Notes under the pieces: model-generated | Seen by the model: only the letters and a program-made list of their open reading frames with translations | Told to the model about the DNA's origin: nothing | Databases searched by the model: none | Shown: positions 1 through 5,837 of the stretch, one piece after another | Numbering within the stretch: position 1 is the stretch's first letter | Layout of the letters: the number at the start of each line of letters is the position of its first letter | Made by a program: the position numbers and the translations under genes | Assembly: GCA_964400725.1 (NCBI GenBank) | Contig: CAYNVS010000076.1 | Location: forward strand, 1-8,591 | DNA from: CAYNVS01 sp964400725 | GTDB lineage: Bacteria > Myxococcota_A > SURF-8 > CAYNVS01 | Length of the DNA stretch: 8,591 nt | Direction: 5' to 3'

Positions 1-221
1 AAAACGAAACGGAAGCGCCGCAAAACGAGTTGGACGAACCGCCAAAAAAAACGCAGAACGAAAAAACGCGGACGCCCGCAAATGAGGGCGTTTGCGCCTC
101 GGTAAAATCGGTAAAAGAGGAGGAAACCGCCGGAGGCGACGGACAAAACATCTGCGCCGGCCTGCCGCAGGCGCAAAACGCTATTGCGACTGTTTTGTCA
201 GCCAGTCCGCCAGCGGTTTGA
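1..221 (+). CDS. Possible C-terminal tail of a protein entering from the left edge (partial)
   Basis: An open frame runs without a stop from base 3 to a TGA at 219-221; the other two forward frames are not convincing (one stops at 103-105). The roughly 72 visible residues are rich in Glu, Lys, Pro, Gln, Asn and Ala, with no recognisable domain, and look like a disordered tail. Codon choice resembles the neighbouring genes. A TTG at 30 could be a start but has no ribosome binding site in front of it, so a protein continuing from the left is more likely. The last 41 bases overlap, on the opposite strand, the end of the alpha/beta hydrolase gene. No function can be assigned. It could also be a chance open frame. 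Confidence 0.35.
   Translation, partial: NETEAPQNELDEPPKKTQNEKTRTPANEGVCASVKSVKEEETAGGDGQNICAGLPQAQNAIATVLSASPPAV
153..175 (-). terminator. Weak hairpin just past the hydrolase stop codon
   Basis: TGCGCC (153-158) and GGCGCA (170-175) form a 6-bp inverted repeat with an 11-base GC-rich loop, starting 5 bases beyond the hydrolase stop on the minus strand. The minus-strand sequence after it (GATGTTTTGTCC) has only a four-T run, so it is a poor intrinsic terminator at best. It also lies inside the open frame at 1-221. It may only help protect the mRNA 3' end. Confidence 0.2.
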
Positions 222-1149
222 AGACGAGCTCCTGCGCGTAATCGCTGATGTAGCAGTCGGCGTGCGCCATTTTAATTTTGTCGCTGCCCGCAGTGTAGGC
301 TTCTTTAACGCGCGAGCCGACCGCGGCAAGCGGCGTCAAGGCCGTTTTGGGCGGAACGATGCCGTCGGCGTTGGCCATGATTACTAAAAGCGGCCTATCG
401 ACCTTTTTCATTTCGACCGTTACGTTGACGCCTTTAATGTACAAATCCTTGGATTTAATCCAGTCGCATATCTCTACGTTCAGCGTAGAGTTGGGGTCTT
501 CGACCGTTTGGGCTAAAACGGACGCGCGGGACAAATCGACGATTTCGGGATGCAGATAAATTGATAAAAGTTTGGGGAATTTGGAAATAATCGGCAGGCC
601 GATTTCGGCCAGTCTGCGGGTGTTTTTCATTTTTAAAAGCGATGCGACCGCGCGCGAGCCGAAGGCGACCGCCAAAGCGGGGTGAACCTGCTCCCAGCGC
701 AGAGGCGCGCCCAGCCCGACGATAGAGCCGACGCGGGCGCATCCGTTCATGGCGCAGCAGCCGTAAACGTAGGTTCCGCCCAGCGAGCATCCGAGCAGAT
801 CGACCCGCGGCTGCCCCGTAACGGTTTTTTGCAAAACGTAGCCGATAATCGCGGGCAAATCGGTAAGGCAGACGTCCTCAAAGCCGTATTCGCCGCCCGC
901 GCCGCGCAAATCGACCGACCCGCCCTGACCGCGCAGATTAACCGACCAGACCTCGAAACCGCGGCTTGCGAGATACTCCTCAAGCGACATTCCGCGGGGG
1001 TGATACCCGAAAATGAACGCGTTCATGCCGTAACCCGGCACGATGACGACCGGATTGAGCGATTTGTTGAGTTTGCAAACGTCGAAGCACTGCTTTAGAG
1101 CCAGTTTCCATCCGTCGCCGTTGTCCGCTAAATGCGAGCGCGCTTCCAT
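181..1149 (-). CDS. Alpha/beta-fold serine hydrolase, distantly like class III PHA synthase
   Basis: This is a 322-residue soluble protein of the alpha/beta-hydrolase superfamily with no signal peptide or membrane segment seen. Visible elements in order are the early strand VVIVPGYG (34-41), which carries the usual oxyanion region; a GMSLEEYLASRGFEVW block (53-68) resembling PhaC and acid-lipase-like proteins; the nucleophile elbow GCSLGG (120-125) with Ser122; the acid loop ANADGIVPP (259-267) with Asp262; and the final His296 in MAHADCY. The triad Ser-Asp-His is therefore complete. True PHA synthases carry Cys at the nucleophile position, so esterase, lipase or acyl-hydrolase chemistry is inferred rather than polymer synthesis; the substrate is unknown. 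The ATG start is fixed by a perfect AAGGAGG six bases upstream. The gene lies 54 bases after the U32 gene in the same direction with no terminator between them, so co-transcription is likely. Its 3' end overlaps a convergent open frame by 41 bases. Confidence 0.88.
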   Translation of the reverse strand: MEARSHLADNGDGWKLALKQCFDVCKLNKSLNPVVIVPGYGMNAFIFGYHPRGMSLEEYLASRGFEVWSVNLRGQGGSVDLRGAGGEYGFEDVCLTDLPAIIGYVLQKTVTGQPRVDLLGCSLGGTYVYGCCAMNGCARVGSIVGLGAPLRWEQVHPALAVAFGSRAVASLLKMKNTRRLAEIGLPIISKFPKLLSIYLHPEIVDLSRASVLAQTVEDPNSTLNVEICDWIKSKDLYIKGVNVTVEMKKVDRPLLVIMANADGIVPPKTALTPLAAVGSRVKEAYTAGSDKIKMAHADCYISDYAQELVFKPLADWLTKQSQ

Positions 1150-1155
1150 AAACAG

Positions 1156-1162
1156 CCTCCTT
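1156..1162 (-). promoter_or_regulatory. Strong ribosome binding site of the hydrolase gene
   Basis: On the minus strand this reads AAGGAGG, a full match to the anti-Shine-Dalgarno core, six bases before the ATG at 1149-1147. It decides the start and implies efficient translation even though the gene is probably second in an operon. Confidence 0.85.
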
Positions 1163-1203
1163 GTTTTAGAATGTAAATATTATAGCGTTCAACGCGGGAT
1201 TTG

Positions 1204-2589
1204 TTAATTTTTATTTTTAATTTCTATAATCTTTTTCAACGCGGCGCAAAGAAGGCGAAGCTCCTCCCTGTGCGGGCCGTCCTCGCTTTCCTCGCACGGG
1301 CCTATTTCTACGTCGCGGTAGCGCATCATCGCCTTCGGCTCGTCCGTAAGGCGCGTCTTTTCCGCTAAAAATTTAAAAATATGACAGCCCCCGCGGGATT
1401 TGACCGACAGCGCCGCGATGGAATCGCTGTGCTGAGAAATCGAAACGATTTCCCATTTGCCCGCAATGGGCTTCTCCGCCAAAATGTACGATTGAAGCAG
1501 CGTTTGCAGCGCGTCCGCGGCGTAGGCGTACATTTCGCCGCGTTTTTCCTCTTCGCCCTTTTCTTCTTCGCTCTGCGAAAAAAGACCGTAGCCGGCGCGG
1601 CTTGCGAAGCGGTGGCGCTGAACGATTTTAAAGTTTTTTTCGCACCATCCGCACTCGTCGCATACGCGGTCGCAGGAGCTTATCATGTCGAACGCCCCTT
1701 CGGGCTCTTCGTACGCCCAGTCTATATTTACGGCGCTTTCCATTTTCAAGTATTCGCCGACGATGTAAACGAGCGCTTCCGTAGGCCGCCCGCGTCCTTC
1801 TATTTTAATTAAATCCGCTATTCCGGCGTAGCGCGGCAAATCTCGCGGAACGATTGTTTGCTGGGCGAGAAGCCATCTGTCGGCCTGCTTAATTTGAAAG
1901 CACAATTTGTGTATGTCGCGTATGGAAGCGGCTGCGGCGCGCGGCGCAAGCTGCCCTACGGTGTGCGCTTGATGATGCAGCATGTTAAGCGGGCAGTCGG
2001 GCAGACAGTCGTTGTTGACGAGCAGTTTTATTTTAAGGCCGAGCCTTTTTATTTTTTTAAGCTCGTCGAGTTTTTTATTAATTCCCAGATGCGGCGTGAT
2101 TCCCCACGCGTTCGCCTCTTTCTTCCACAGCCTCGCAATGGTCGGCGAGCATACGTTGCTGGTAAGCGACGAAGTTATCTGCAGCCCCGGATAGCGCCGC
2201 GACAGCTGCCGCGCAAGATAGAAGCTCATGACCGTTACGCTGTGCCGCTCCAAATCTAAAAAGTCGTCGAGGTAGGAAAAAAGCGGCTCGAAACGCGTCG
2301 ATTCGGGCGAGTTGGCGTTTAAAAGAATGTTGGTTTTTAATCCGGCGCTATACAGCTTTTTAGAAAGCGAATCGAGTTGTTTTCGGTATTCGGCGGCGTC
2401 TTTAGGCCCGCGCCATGCGTAAAGCGTTTCGTAAATCGAAGGGTGAAGCGGAAAATAGACGTCGCTCGCAAAGGGGGCGAAACGGGCGATTATTTCGTCT
2501 ATCCACGCGGGGTCGTGGTTGTAGGGCAAATTAAGTTTGAAACCGAGCCGAAGAAATTCGTCGCCGAAATCGTTTTTACGTTTTGTCAT
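1204..2589 (-). CDS. Peptidase U32 family protein (TrhP/UbiU/UbiV-like) with an extra four-Cys cluster
   Basis: This 461-residue cytoplasmic protein is assigned to the U32 family from the motif VNNDCLPDCPLNMLHH (191-206) and from IKIEGRGRP (261-269), which corresponds to the family's conserved KIEGR block after the TIM-barrel-like core. U32 members with known roles are mostly not proteases but Fe-S proteins needed for hydroxylation of tRNA, rRNA or quinones; some were annotated as collagenases. Cys147, Cys195 and Cys199 could bind a cluster as in UbiV-type proteins. A second group, Cys306-x3-Cys310-x2-Cys313-x2-Cys316, lies past the core. Residues 340-352 are a charged Glu/Lys linker leading to a C-terminal region (about 353-461) that I do not recognise. 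The ATG has only a modest GGATGG before it, but no better in-frame start is visible. The gene is first in a probable operon with the hydrolase. Substrate and exact activity are unknown. Confidence 0.78.
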   Translation of the reverse strand: MTKRKNDFGDEFLRLGFKLNLPYNHDPAWIDEIIARFAPFASDVYFPLHPSIYETLYAWRGPKDAAEYRKQLDSLSKKLYSAGLKTNILLNANSPESTRFEPLFSYLDDFLDLERHSVTVMSFYLARQLSRRYPGLQITSSLTSNVCSPTIARLWKKEANAWGITPHLGINKKLDELKKIKRLGLKIKLLVNNDCLPDCPLNMLHHQAHTVGQLAPRAAAASIRDIHKLCFQIKQADRWLLAQQTIVPRDLPRYAGIADLIKIEGRGRPTEALVYIVGEYLKMESAVNIDWAYEEPEGAFDMISSCDRVCDECGWCEKNFKIVQRHRFASRAGYGLFSQSEEEKGEEEKRGEMYAYAADALQTLLQSYILAEKPIAGKWEIVSISQHSDSIAALSVKSRGGCHIFKFLAEKTRLTDEPKAMMRYRDVEIGPCEESEDGPHREELRLLCAALKKIIEIKNKN

Positions 2590-2607
2590 ACATCCATCCG
2601 GTTTGCC

Positions 2608-2657
2608 GGCGCGGATTTTAAGTCCGCGCTTTTTATGACGCGCCGTTTTTAGCGCGT
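2608..2657 (-). promoter_or_regulatory. Two tandem GC-rich hairpins in the leader of the U32 gene
   Basis: The first inverted repeat is GCGCGGA (2609-2615) with TCCGCGC (2623-2629), a perfect 7-bp stem with a 7-base AT-rich loop. The second is ACGCGC (2638-2643) with GCGCGT (2652-2657), a perfect 6-bp stem with an 8-base loop. They are separated by an AT-rich gap. On the plus strand the first stem is followed by five Ts (2630-2634), giving an intrinsic-terminator shape for any rightward transcript. On the minus strand both sit about 20-70 bases before the U32 start. The arms are similar enough to pair with each other in swapped combinations. Terminator, attenuator or mRNA-stability roles are all possible. 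Confidence 0.45.
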
Positions 2658-2665
2658 ATTTTGCG

Positions 2666-2699
2666 ATTATTACCTTTTTTAAAAGCGAGGCGCAAACAA
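2666..2699 (-). promoter_or_regulatory. Tentative promoter for the leftward U32-hydrolase operon
   Basis: Read on the minus strand there is a TAATAAT element (2672-2666) preceded, after 18 bases, by TTTGCG (2696-2691); an overlapping TTGTTT lies at 2699-2694. The -10-like element is reasonable and the -35 is poor. Position upstream of the paired hairpins and the U32 start fits a leader of about 70 bases. This is a guess from consensus matching only. Confidence 0.22.
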
Positions 2700-2745
2700 T
2701 TTCAGCGCAAAAAAGCCTTTTTTTGGAACAAAATCGCCCGCCCAG

Positions 2746-2774
2746 TTGTTTTTTTCGTATGAAGATTTATTCTT
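2746..2774 (+). promoter_or_regulatory. Tentative promoter for the HtrA-type protease gene
   Basis: TTGTTT (2746-2751) and TATTCT (2769-2774) are separated by 17 bases, a plausible housekeeping-type arrangement with imperfect hexamers. It would give a leader of about 45-50 bases ending in the GGAGG ribosome binding site at 2817-2821. No convincing heat-shock or envelope-stress sigma consensus was found. Confidence 0.25.
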
Positions 2775-2827
2775 TTACGAGAAAGATATGTTTATAAGCC
2801 AATACGATAATCAGACGGAGGCCGAAA

Positions 2828-4309
2828 ATGAATTCTAAAAAAATTTTCTTTATCGCAGCGTTAATAGCCGCCGCGGTCGGCGCGGGGTTTATCCTAGGCC
2901 GCTCGATAGACGGAACGACCAAAGACAACGTATGGAGCGAAAAATCGTCGAAAGACCGCAAACCTTACATGGAAACCGCCTACAACAACGGCTTAATAAA
3001 GCTGGTTGAAGAGGCGGGGTCGTCGGTGGTGTCAATTTACACTACAAAAGTAGTTCACGTGCCGTTTTTTCAGCTTCCCGACGATCCGTTGTTCGATATG
3101 TTCCGCTATTACGGCGGCCCGCAGAATAAAACCAGCCGCACGCGCGCGCTTGGCTCCGGCTTCGTTATTTCCGCCGACGGCTACATTATAACAAACAACC
3201 ACGTCGTCGAAAACGCCGACGAAATAATGGTTACCTTCGAGGAGCACGGAAAGGAATACCCGGCAAAAGTCGTCGGAAACGACAAACGAAGCGACGTGGC
3301 GATTATTAAAATCGAGCCGGACAAGGCTCTTCCGGCGCTTCCGCTTGGAAACTCCGACAATTTAAAGGTCGGCGAATTCGTCGTCGCGATAGGCAACCCG
3401 CTTGGGCTTGAGCACACCGTAACCACAGGCATCGTCTCGGCTTTGGGCAGACGCAACGTTTCGCCCAGCGCGGAGCACGTTTACAGCAATTTCATTCAAA
3501 CCGACGCCTCGATTAACCCCGGCAACTCCGGCGGCCCTCTCATTAATATTTACGGAGAGGCGATAGGCATCAACACCGCCATAGCCAACGGTCAGGGAAT
3601 CGGCTTCGCCATACCGATTAACATGGTGAAAAAGATTTTGCCGCAGTTAATCGCCAACGGCAGAGTCGTGCGCAGCTATCTGGGCGTGCAAATTCAAAGC
3701 GTTACTCCGCCCATAGCCAAATCGCTCGGCCTTAAAAAGAGCGAAGGCTCGATCGTAATTTCCGTCGTCCCCGGAGGGCCGGCCGACAAGGCGGGGCTTA
3801 AGCCGGAAGACGTCATCCTCGAAATCGAGGGACAGCCGGTCAAATCGTCCGACGACTTGATGTGGCTCATCGGCACAAGCGAGCCGGGCAGCTCTATTAC
3901 TCTGAAGCTGTGGCGCAAGGGCGAAACTATCGACGTCAAGGCGCAGCCGATAGTCGCGCCGTACGAGCAGGCGGGCAAAAAAGGAAAGGGCGGCAAAAAT
4001 ACGCAGCCCGGAGAGCAGGGCGAAAAGCTGGGCATTGCGGTGAAAGACATGTCGGCGAAAGAGCGGCAGATGCTCGTTCCGCCTAACCTCAAGGGAGGCG
4101 TGCTTGTAACCGACGTCGACGCCAACAGCATCGCGGCGGAGGCGGGGCTTATGCCTGGCGACGTAATTCTTACCGTCAACGGCGAGCAGGTGAATTCGGT
4201 CGCCGATTTGAAAACGCACATCGTCGGCTTTAAAAAAGGCGACATAGCGCGCTTCCTCGTTTATCAGCCCAAGGCCGGCTCGGTGTCGGTGATAGCGGTT
4301 GAATTCTAA
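2828..4309 (+). CDS. degP: Do/HtrA (DegP/DegQ-type) periplasmic serine protease with two PDZ domains
   Basis: This 493-residue protein is the envelope protein-quality-control protease that degrades or chaperones misfolded exported proteins. An N-terminal hydrophobic segment after Lys4-Lys5 (about 6-24) is a signal peptide or membrane anchor; no clear signal peptidase site is seen, so anchoring is possible. The trypsin-like domain spans about 55-275, with His125 in TNNHVV, Asp156 in RSDVAI and Ser234 in NPGNSGGP forming the catalytic triad at family-typical spacing. PDZ1 covers about 284-373, beginning YLGVQI. PDZ2 covers about 400-491. They are joined by a Gly/Lys-rich linker (383-399). Length matches full Do-family proteins. 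GGAGG lies six bases before the ATG and fixes the start. The gene is monocistronic, with an intrinsic terminator about 30 bases past the stop. The family assignment is very secure; DegP versus DegQ versus DegS-like role cannot be separated by reading, though two PDZ domains argue against DegS. Confidence 0.96.
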   Translation: MNSKKIFFIAALIAAAVGAGFILGRSIDGTTKDNVWSEKSSKDRKPYMETAYNNGLIKLVEEAGSSVVSIYTTKVVHVPFFQLPDDPLFDMFRYYGGPQNKTSRTRALGSGFVISADGYIITNNHVVENADEIMVTFEEHGKEYPAKVVGNDKRSDVAIIKIEPDKALPALPLGNSDNLKVGEFVVAIGNPLGLEHTVTTGIVSALGRRNVSPSAEHVYSNFIQTDASINPGNSGGPLINIYGEAIGINTAIANGQGIGFAIPINMVKKILPQLIANGRVVRSYLGVQIQSVTPPIAKSLGLKKSEGSIVISVVPGGPADKAGLKPEDVILEIEGQPVKSSDDLMWLIGTSEPGSSITLKLWRKGETIDVKAQPIVAPYEQAGKKGKGGKNTQPGEQGEKLGIAVKDMSAKERQMLVPPNLKGGVLVTDVDANSIAAEAGLMPGDVILTVNGEQVNSVADLKTHIVGFKKGDIARFLVYQPKAGSVSVIAVEF

Positions 4310-4313
4310 CGCC

Positions 4314-4325
4314 TGACCGCGGTCA
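4314..4325. repeat. Perfect 12-bp palindrome after the htrA stop codon
   Basis: TGACCGCGGTCA is its own reverse complement. It starts four bases after the TAA stop and ends 16 bases before the terminator stem. It could be a protein-binding half-site pair or chance; nothing else supports a function. Confidence 0.4.
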
Positions 4326-4341
4326 AATTTAGTCGTATCGC

Positions 4342-4373
4342 GCCCCTCTTCGCAAGGAGAGGGGCTTTTTTTT
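4342..4373 (+). terminator. Intrinsic terminator of the HtrA-type protease gene
   Basis: GCCCCTCT (4342-4349) pairs perfectly with AGAGGGGC (4358-4365). A further U-G and C-G pair close a GCAA (GNRA) tetraloop at 4352-4355, giving a 10-bp stem. Eight Ts follow directly (4366-4373). This is a textbook rho-independent terminator and isolates htrA from the epimerase gene. Confidence 0.95.
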
Positions 4374-4540
4374 ACTGCGGCCTGCAAGAGGAGGCGTTAG
4401 CCGCCCCGCCGCATCGTCGGGTTGAAAATAAGGATGAGAACGAAATTAATTAAAAAAACTCCGCGTATCTTTGCGGCGGCGGTTTTTTATATGTAAAGCG
4501 GGGAGCGCTGGGGCGAAACCCGATTCGGCTAAAATATCGG

Positions 4541-4569
4541 TTGCGCTTTTTTTTGCGAAAAGGTATAAA
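4541..4569 (+). promoter_or_regulatory. Promoter of the epimerase gene
   Basis: TTGCGC (4541-4546) and TATAAA (4564-4569) are separated by exactly 17 bases, with a T-rich spacer and AT-rich DNA after the -10. The expected transcript start near 4576 leaves a short leader of about 25 bases with the GAGAGG ribosome binding site (4590-4595). The -10 is five of six to consensus; the -35 keeps only the TTG. Confidence 0.55.
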
Positions 4570-4601
4570 ATTATATTTTAACGCCAAACGAGAGGTTTTG
4601 C

Positions 4602-5591
4602 ATGAAAAAGAATTTCGATTTCGATTACGGATTCCCTTGGCCGGAGGCCGAGTTTTTAAACGGCAGGCGCGTCGTCATTACGGGCGGCGCGGGGTTCATC
4701 GGCTCCAATCTGGCTTATATCATGGTCAATCACGGCGCTAAAGTCGTCGTATTGGACGATTTGAGCTCCGGCTTTTTAAGCAATCTCGACGACGTTAAAA
4801 AGAGCGTAAAGTTTATTAAAGGCGACATCCGCGACCTTGAAACGTGTAAAAACGCTTTCAAAAAAGCCGATTACGTCGTTCACTTGGCGGCTTGCGCCAG
4901 CGTTCCCAAATCGGTGGATCAGCCGGTATTCGCCCACGAGGCGAACGCCACGGGGTCGCTTAACGTAATGCTCGCCGCCCGCGACAATAAAGTTTCGCGG
5001 GTCGTCTGCGCGTCGAGCTGCGCGCTTTACGGCGACGGCCCCGAAAACCCAAAAACGGAAGAGCTGCGCCCCGCGCCGCTTTCGCCCTACGCGACGCAGA
5101 AACTTTTTATGGAAGGGTACGCCAAAAACTTCGCCGACATATTCGGCCTGCAAGTCGCGTGCCTGCGATTTTTCAACGTATTCGGCCCGCGCCAGGACCC
5201 GAATAGCGACTACGCGGCGGTTATTCCCAAGTTTATAACGCTTTTAGCCGAAGGCAAACGCCCGAAAATATTCGGCGACGGGCTTCAAACGCGGGATTTC
5301 GTCTTTGTGGCGGACGTGGCGCAGGCGCTAATCCGCGCTCTGGCGGCGCAAAAATCGCCGGGCGGCGTTTATAACGTCGGCAGCGGAAAAGAAATTTCCG
5401 TCCTCGATTTATTCAACGAAATACGCAAAACGCTTAAACTGAAAACCGAGCCGGTCTTCGAGCCGCCGCGCGCGGGCGACGTTCGCAACAGCCGCGCCGA
5501 CATAAGCAAAATAAAGCGGGAGCTCGGCTTCAAGCCGCGGTTTACCTTCAGGCGGGGGCTTGAGCGGACGGTGGAGTGGTTCAAGCCGTAA
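4602..5591 (+). CDS. NAD-dependent nucleotide-sugar epimerase/dehydratase (UDP-hexose 4-epimerase-like)
   Basis: This 329-residue cytoplasmic enzyme belongs to the extended short-chain dehydrogenase family. The Rossmann motif TGGAGFIG is at 27-34, with Asp52/Asp53 ending the second strand for NAD(H) ribose binding. The catalytic residues are Ser139 in CASSCALYG and the Tyr163-x3-Lys167 pair in SPYATQK. The block FFNVFGPRQDPNSDYAAVIP (190-209) and FGDGLQTRDFVFVADV (224-239) are typical of WbpP/GalE-like UDP-hexose and UDP-HexNAc 4-epimerases, so 4-epimerisation is favoured; a 4,6-dehydratase is less likely. The substrate cannot be fixed by reading. About 20 residues precede the first strand, longer than in GalE but known in WbpP-type enzymes. 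GAGAGG lies six bases before the ATG. The gene has its own promoter and no polysaccharide-cluster neighbours in view, so it probably supplies sugars for surface glycans made elsewhere. Confidence 0.92.
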   Translation: MKKNFDFDYGFPWPEAEFLNGRRVVITGGAGFIGSNLAYIMVNHGAKVVVLDDLSSGFLSNLDDVKKSVKFIKGDIRDLETCKNAFKKADYVVHLAACASVPKSVDQPVFAHEANATGSLNVMLAARDNKVSRVVCASSCALYGDGPENPKTEELRPAPLSPYATQKLFMEGYAKNFADIFGLQVACLRFFNVFGPRQDPNSDYAAVIPKFITLLAEGKRPKIFGDGLQTRDFVFVADVAQALIRALAAQKSPGGVYNVGSGKEISVLDLFNEIRKTLKLKTEPVFEPPRAGDVRNSRADISKIKRELGFKPRFTFRRGLERTVEWFKP

Positions 5592-5610
5592 AGTTGAAAA
5601 TTAAAACGAA

Positions 5611-5651
5611 CCGTCCGAAATTATTTGGCGCCTGCCGGGCGGCGCGGACGG
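5611..5651 (+). repeat. Nested inverted repeat after the epimerase gene
   Basis: CCGTCCG (5611-5617) is the reverse complement of CGGACGG (5645-5651). Inside lies a second pair, GCGCC (5628-5632) and GGCGC (5641-5645); the two share base 5645. It begins 19 bases after the stop codon, fitting an mRNA 3'-end structure, but no T run follows, so it is not a standard intrinsic terminator. Confidence 0.5.
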
Positions 5652-5670
5652 AGCCGGCTGTCTATTAGCG

Positions 5671-5736
5671 TTGCAAATATCTATTAAAAAATATTCTGCG
5701 CTTTGCTATTGAATGATACGCGGTATTAATATTAAA
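5671..5736 (+). promoter_or_regulatory. AT-rich probable promoter region of the lectin/EGF protein gene
   Basis: This stretch is markedly more AT-rich than its surroundings and holds several partial promoter elements: TTGCAA (5671-5676), TTGAAT (5709-5714) and TATTAA-type -10 elements at 5724-5729 and 5730-5735. No pair has ideal spacing (about 15 bases), so the exact promoter is not called. The leader of about 100 bases ends in TAAGGAG (5824-5830). Confidence 0.25.
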
Positions 5737-5837
5737 ATGCGTTGCGAAAACGCGCAATTATTAGCGATAAAAGCGTCCGCGCTTTTCTTCGCCGCATTTA
5801 AAATTCGGCTTCCGAGATTGAAGTAAGGAGCAGTAAA

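Noticed and set aside
1640..1675. Radical-SAM-like C-x3-C-x2-C pattern in the U32 protein (Cys306, Cys310, Cys313)
   Set aside because: In radical SAM enzymes the motif sits near the start of the barrel. Here it is in the C-terminal third, has a fourth Cys three residues on, and the rest matches U32.
2724..2760. GGAAC element upstream of htrA as an envelope-stress (sigma-E) promoter
   Set aside because: The -35-like GGAACA is present but no matching -10 is found at the right spacing.
3647..4387. Long open frame antisense to htrA
   Set aside because: It is a shadow of the htrA reading frame. Its composition is unnatural, rich in Arg and His, and it runs through the terminator.
4434..4496. 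20-residue open frame (MRTKLIKKTPRIF...) between htrA and the epimerase gene
   Set aside because: No properly spaced ribosome binding site (AAGG abuts the ATG), it lies downstream of a strong terminator, and it has no recognisable promoter of its own. Small basic-hydrophobic frames of this size arise by chance.
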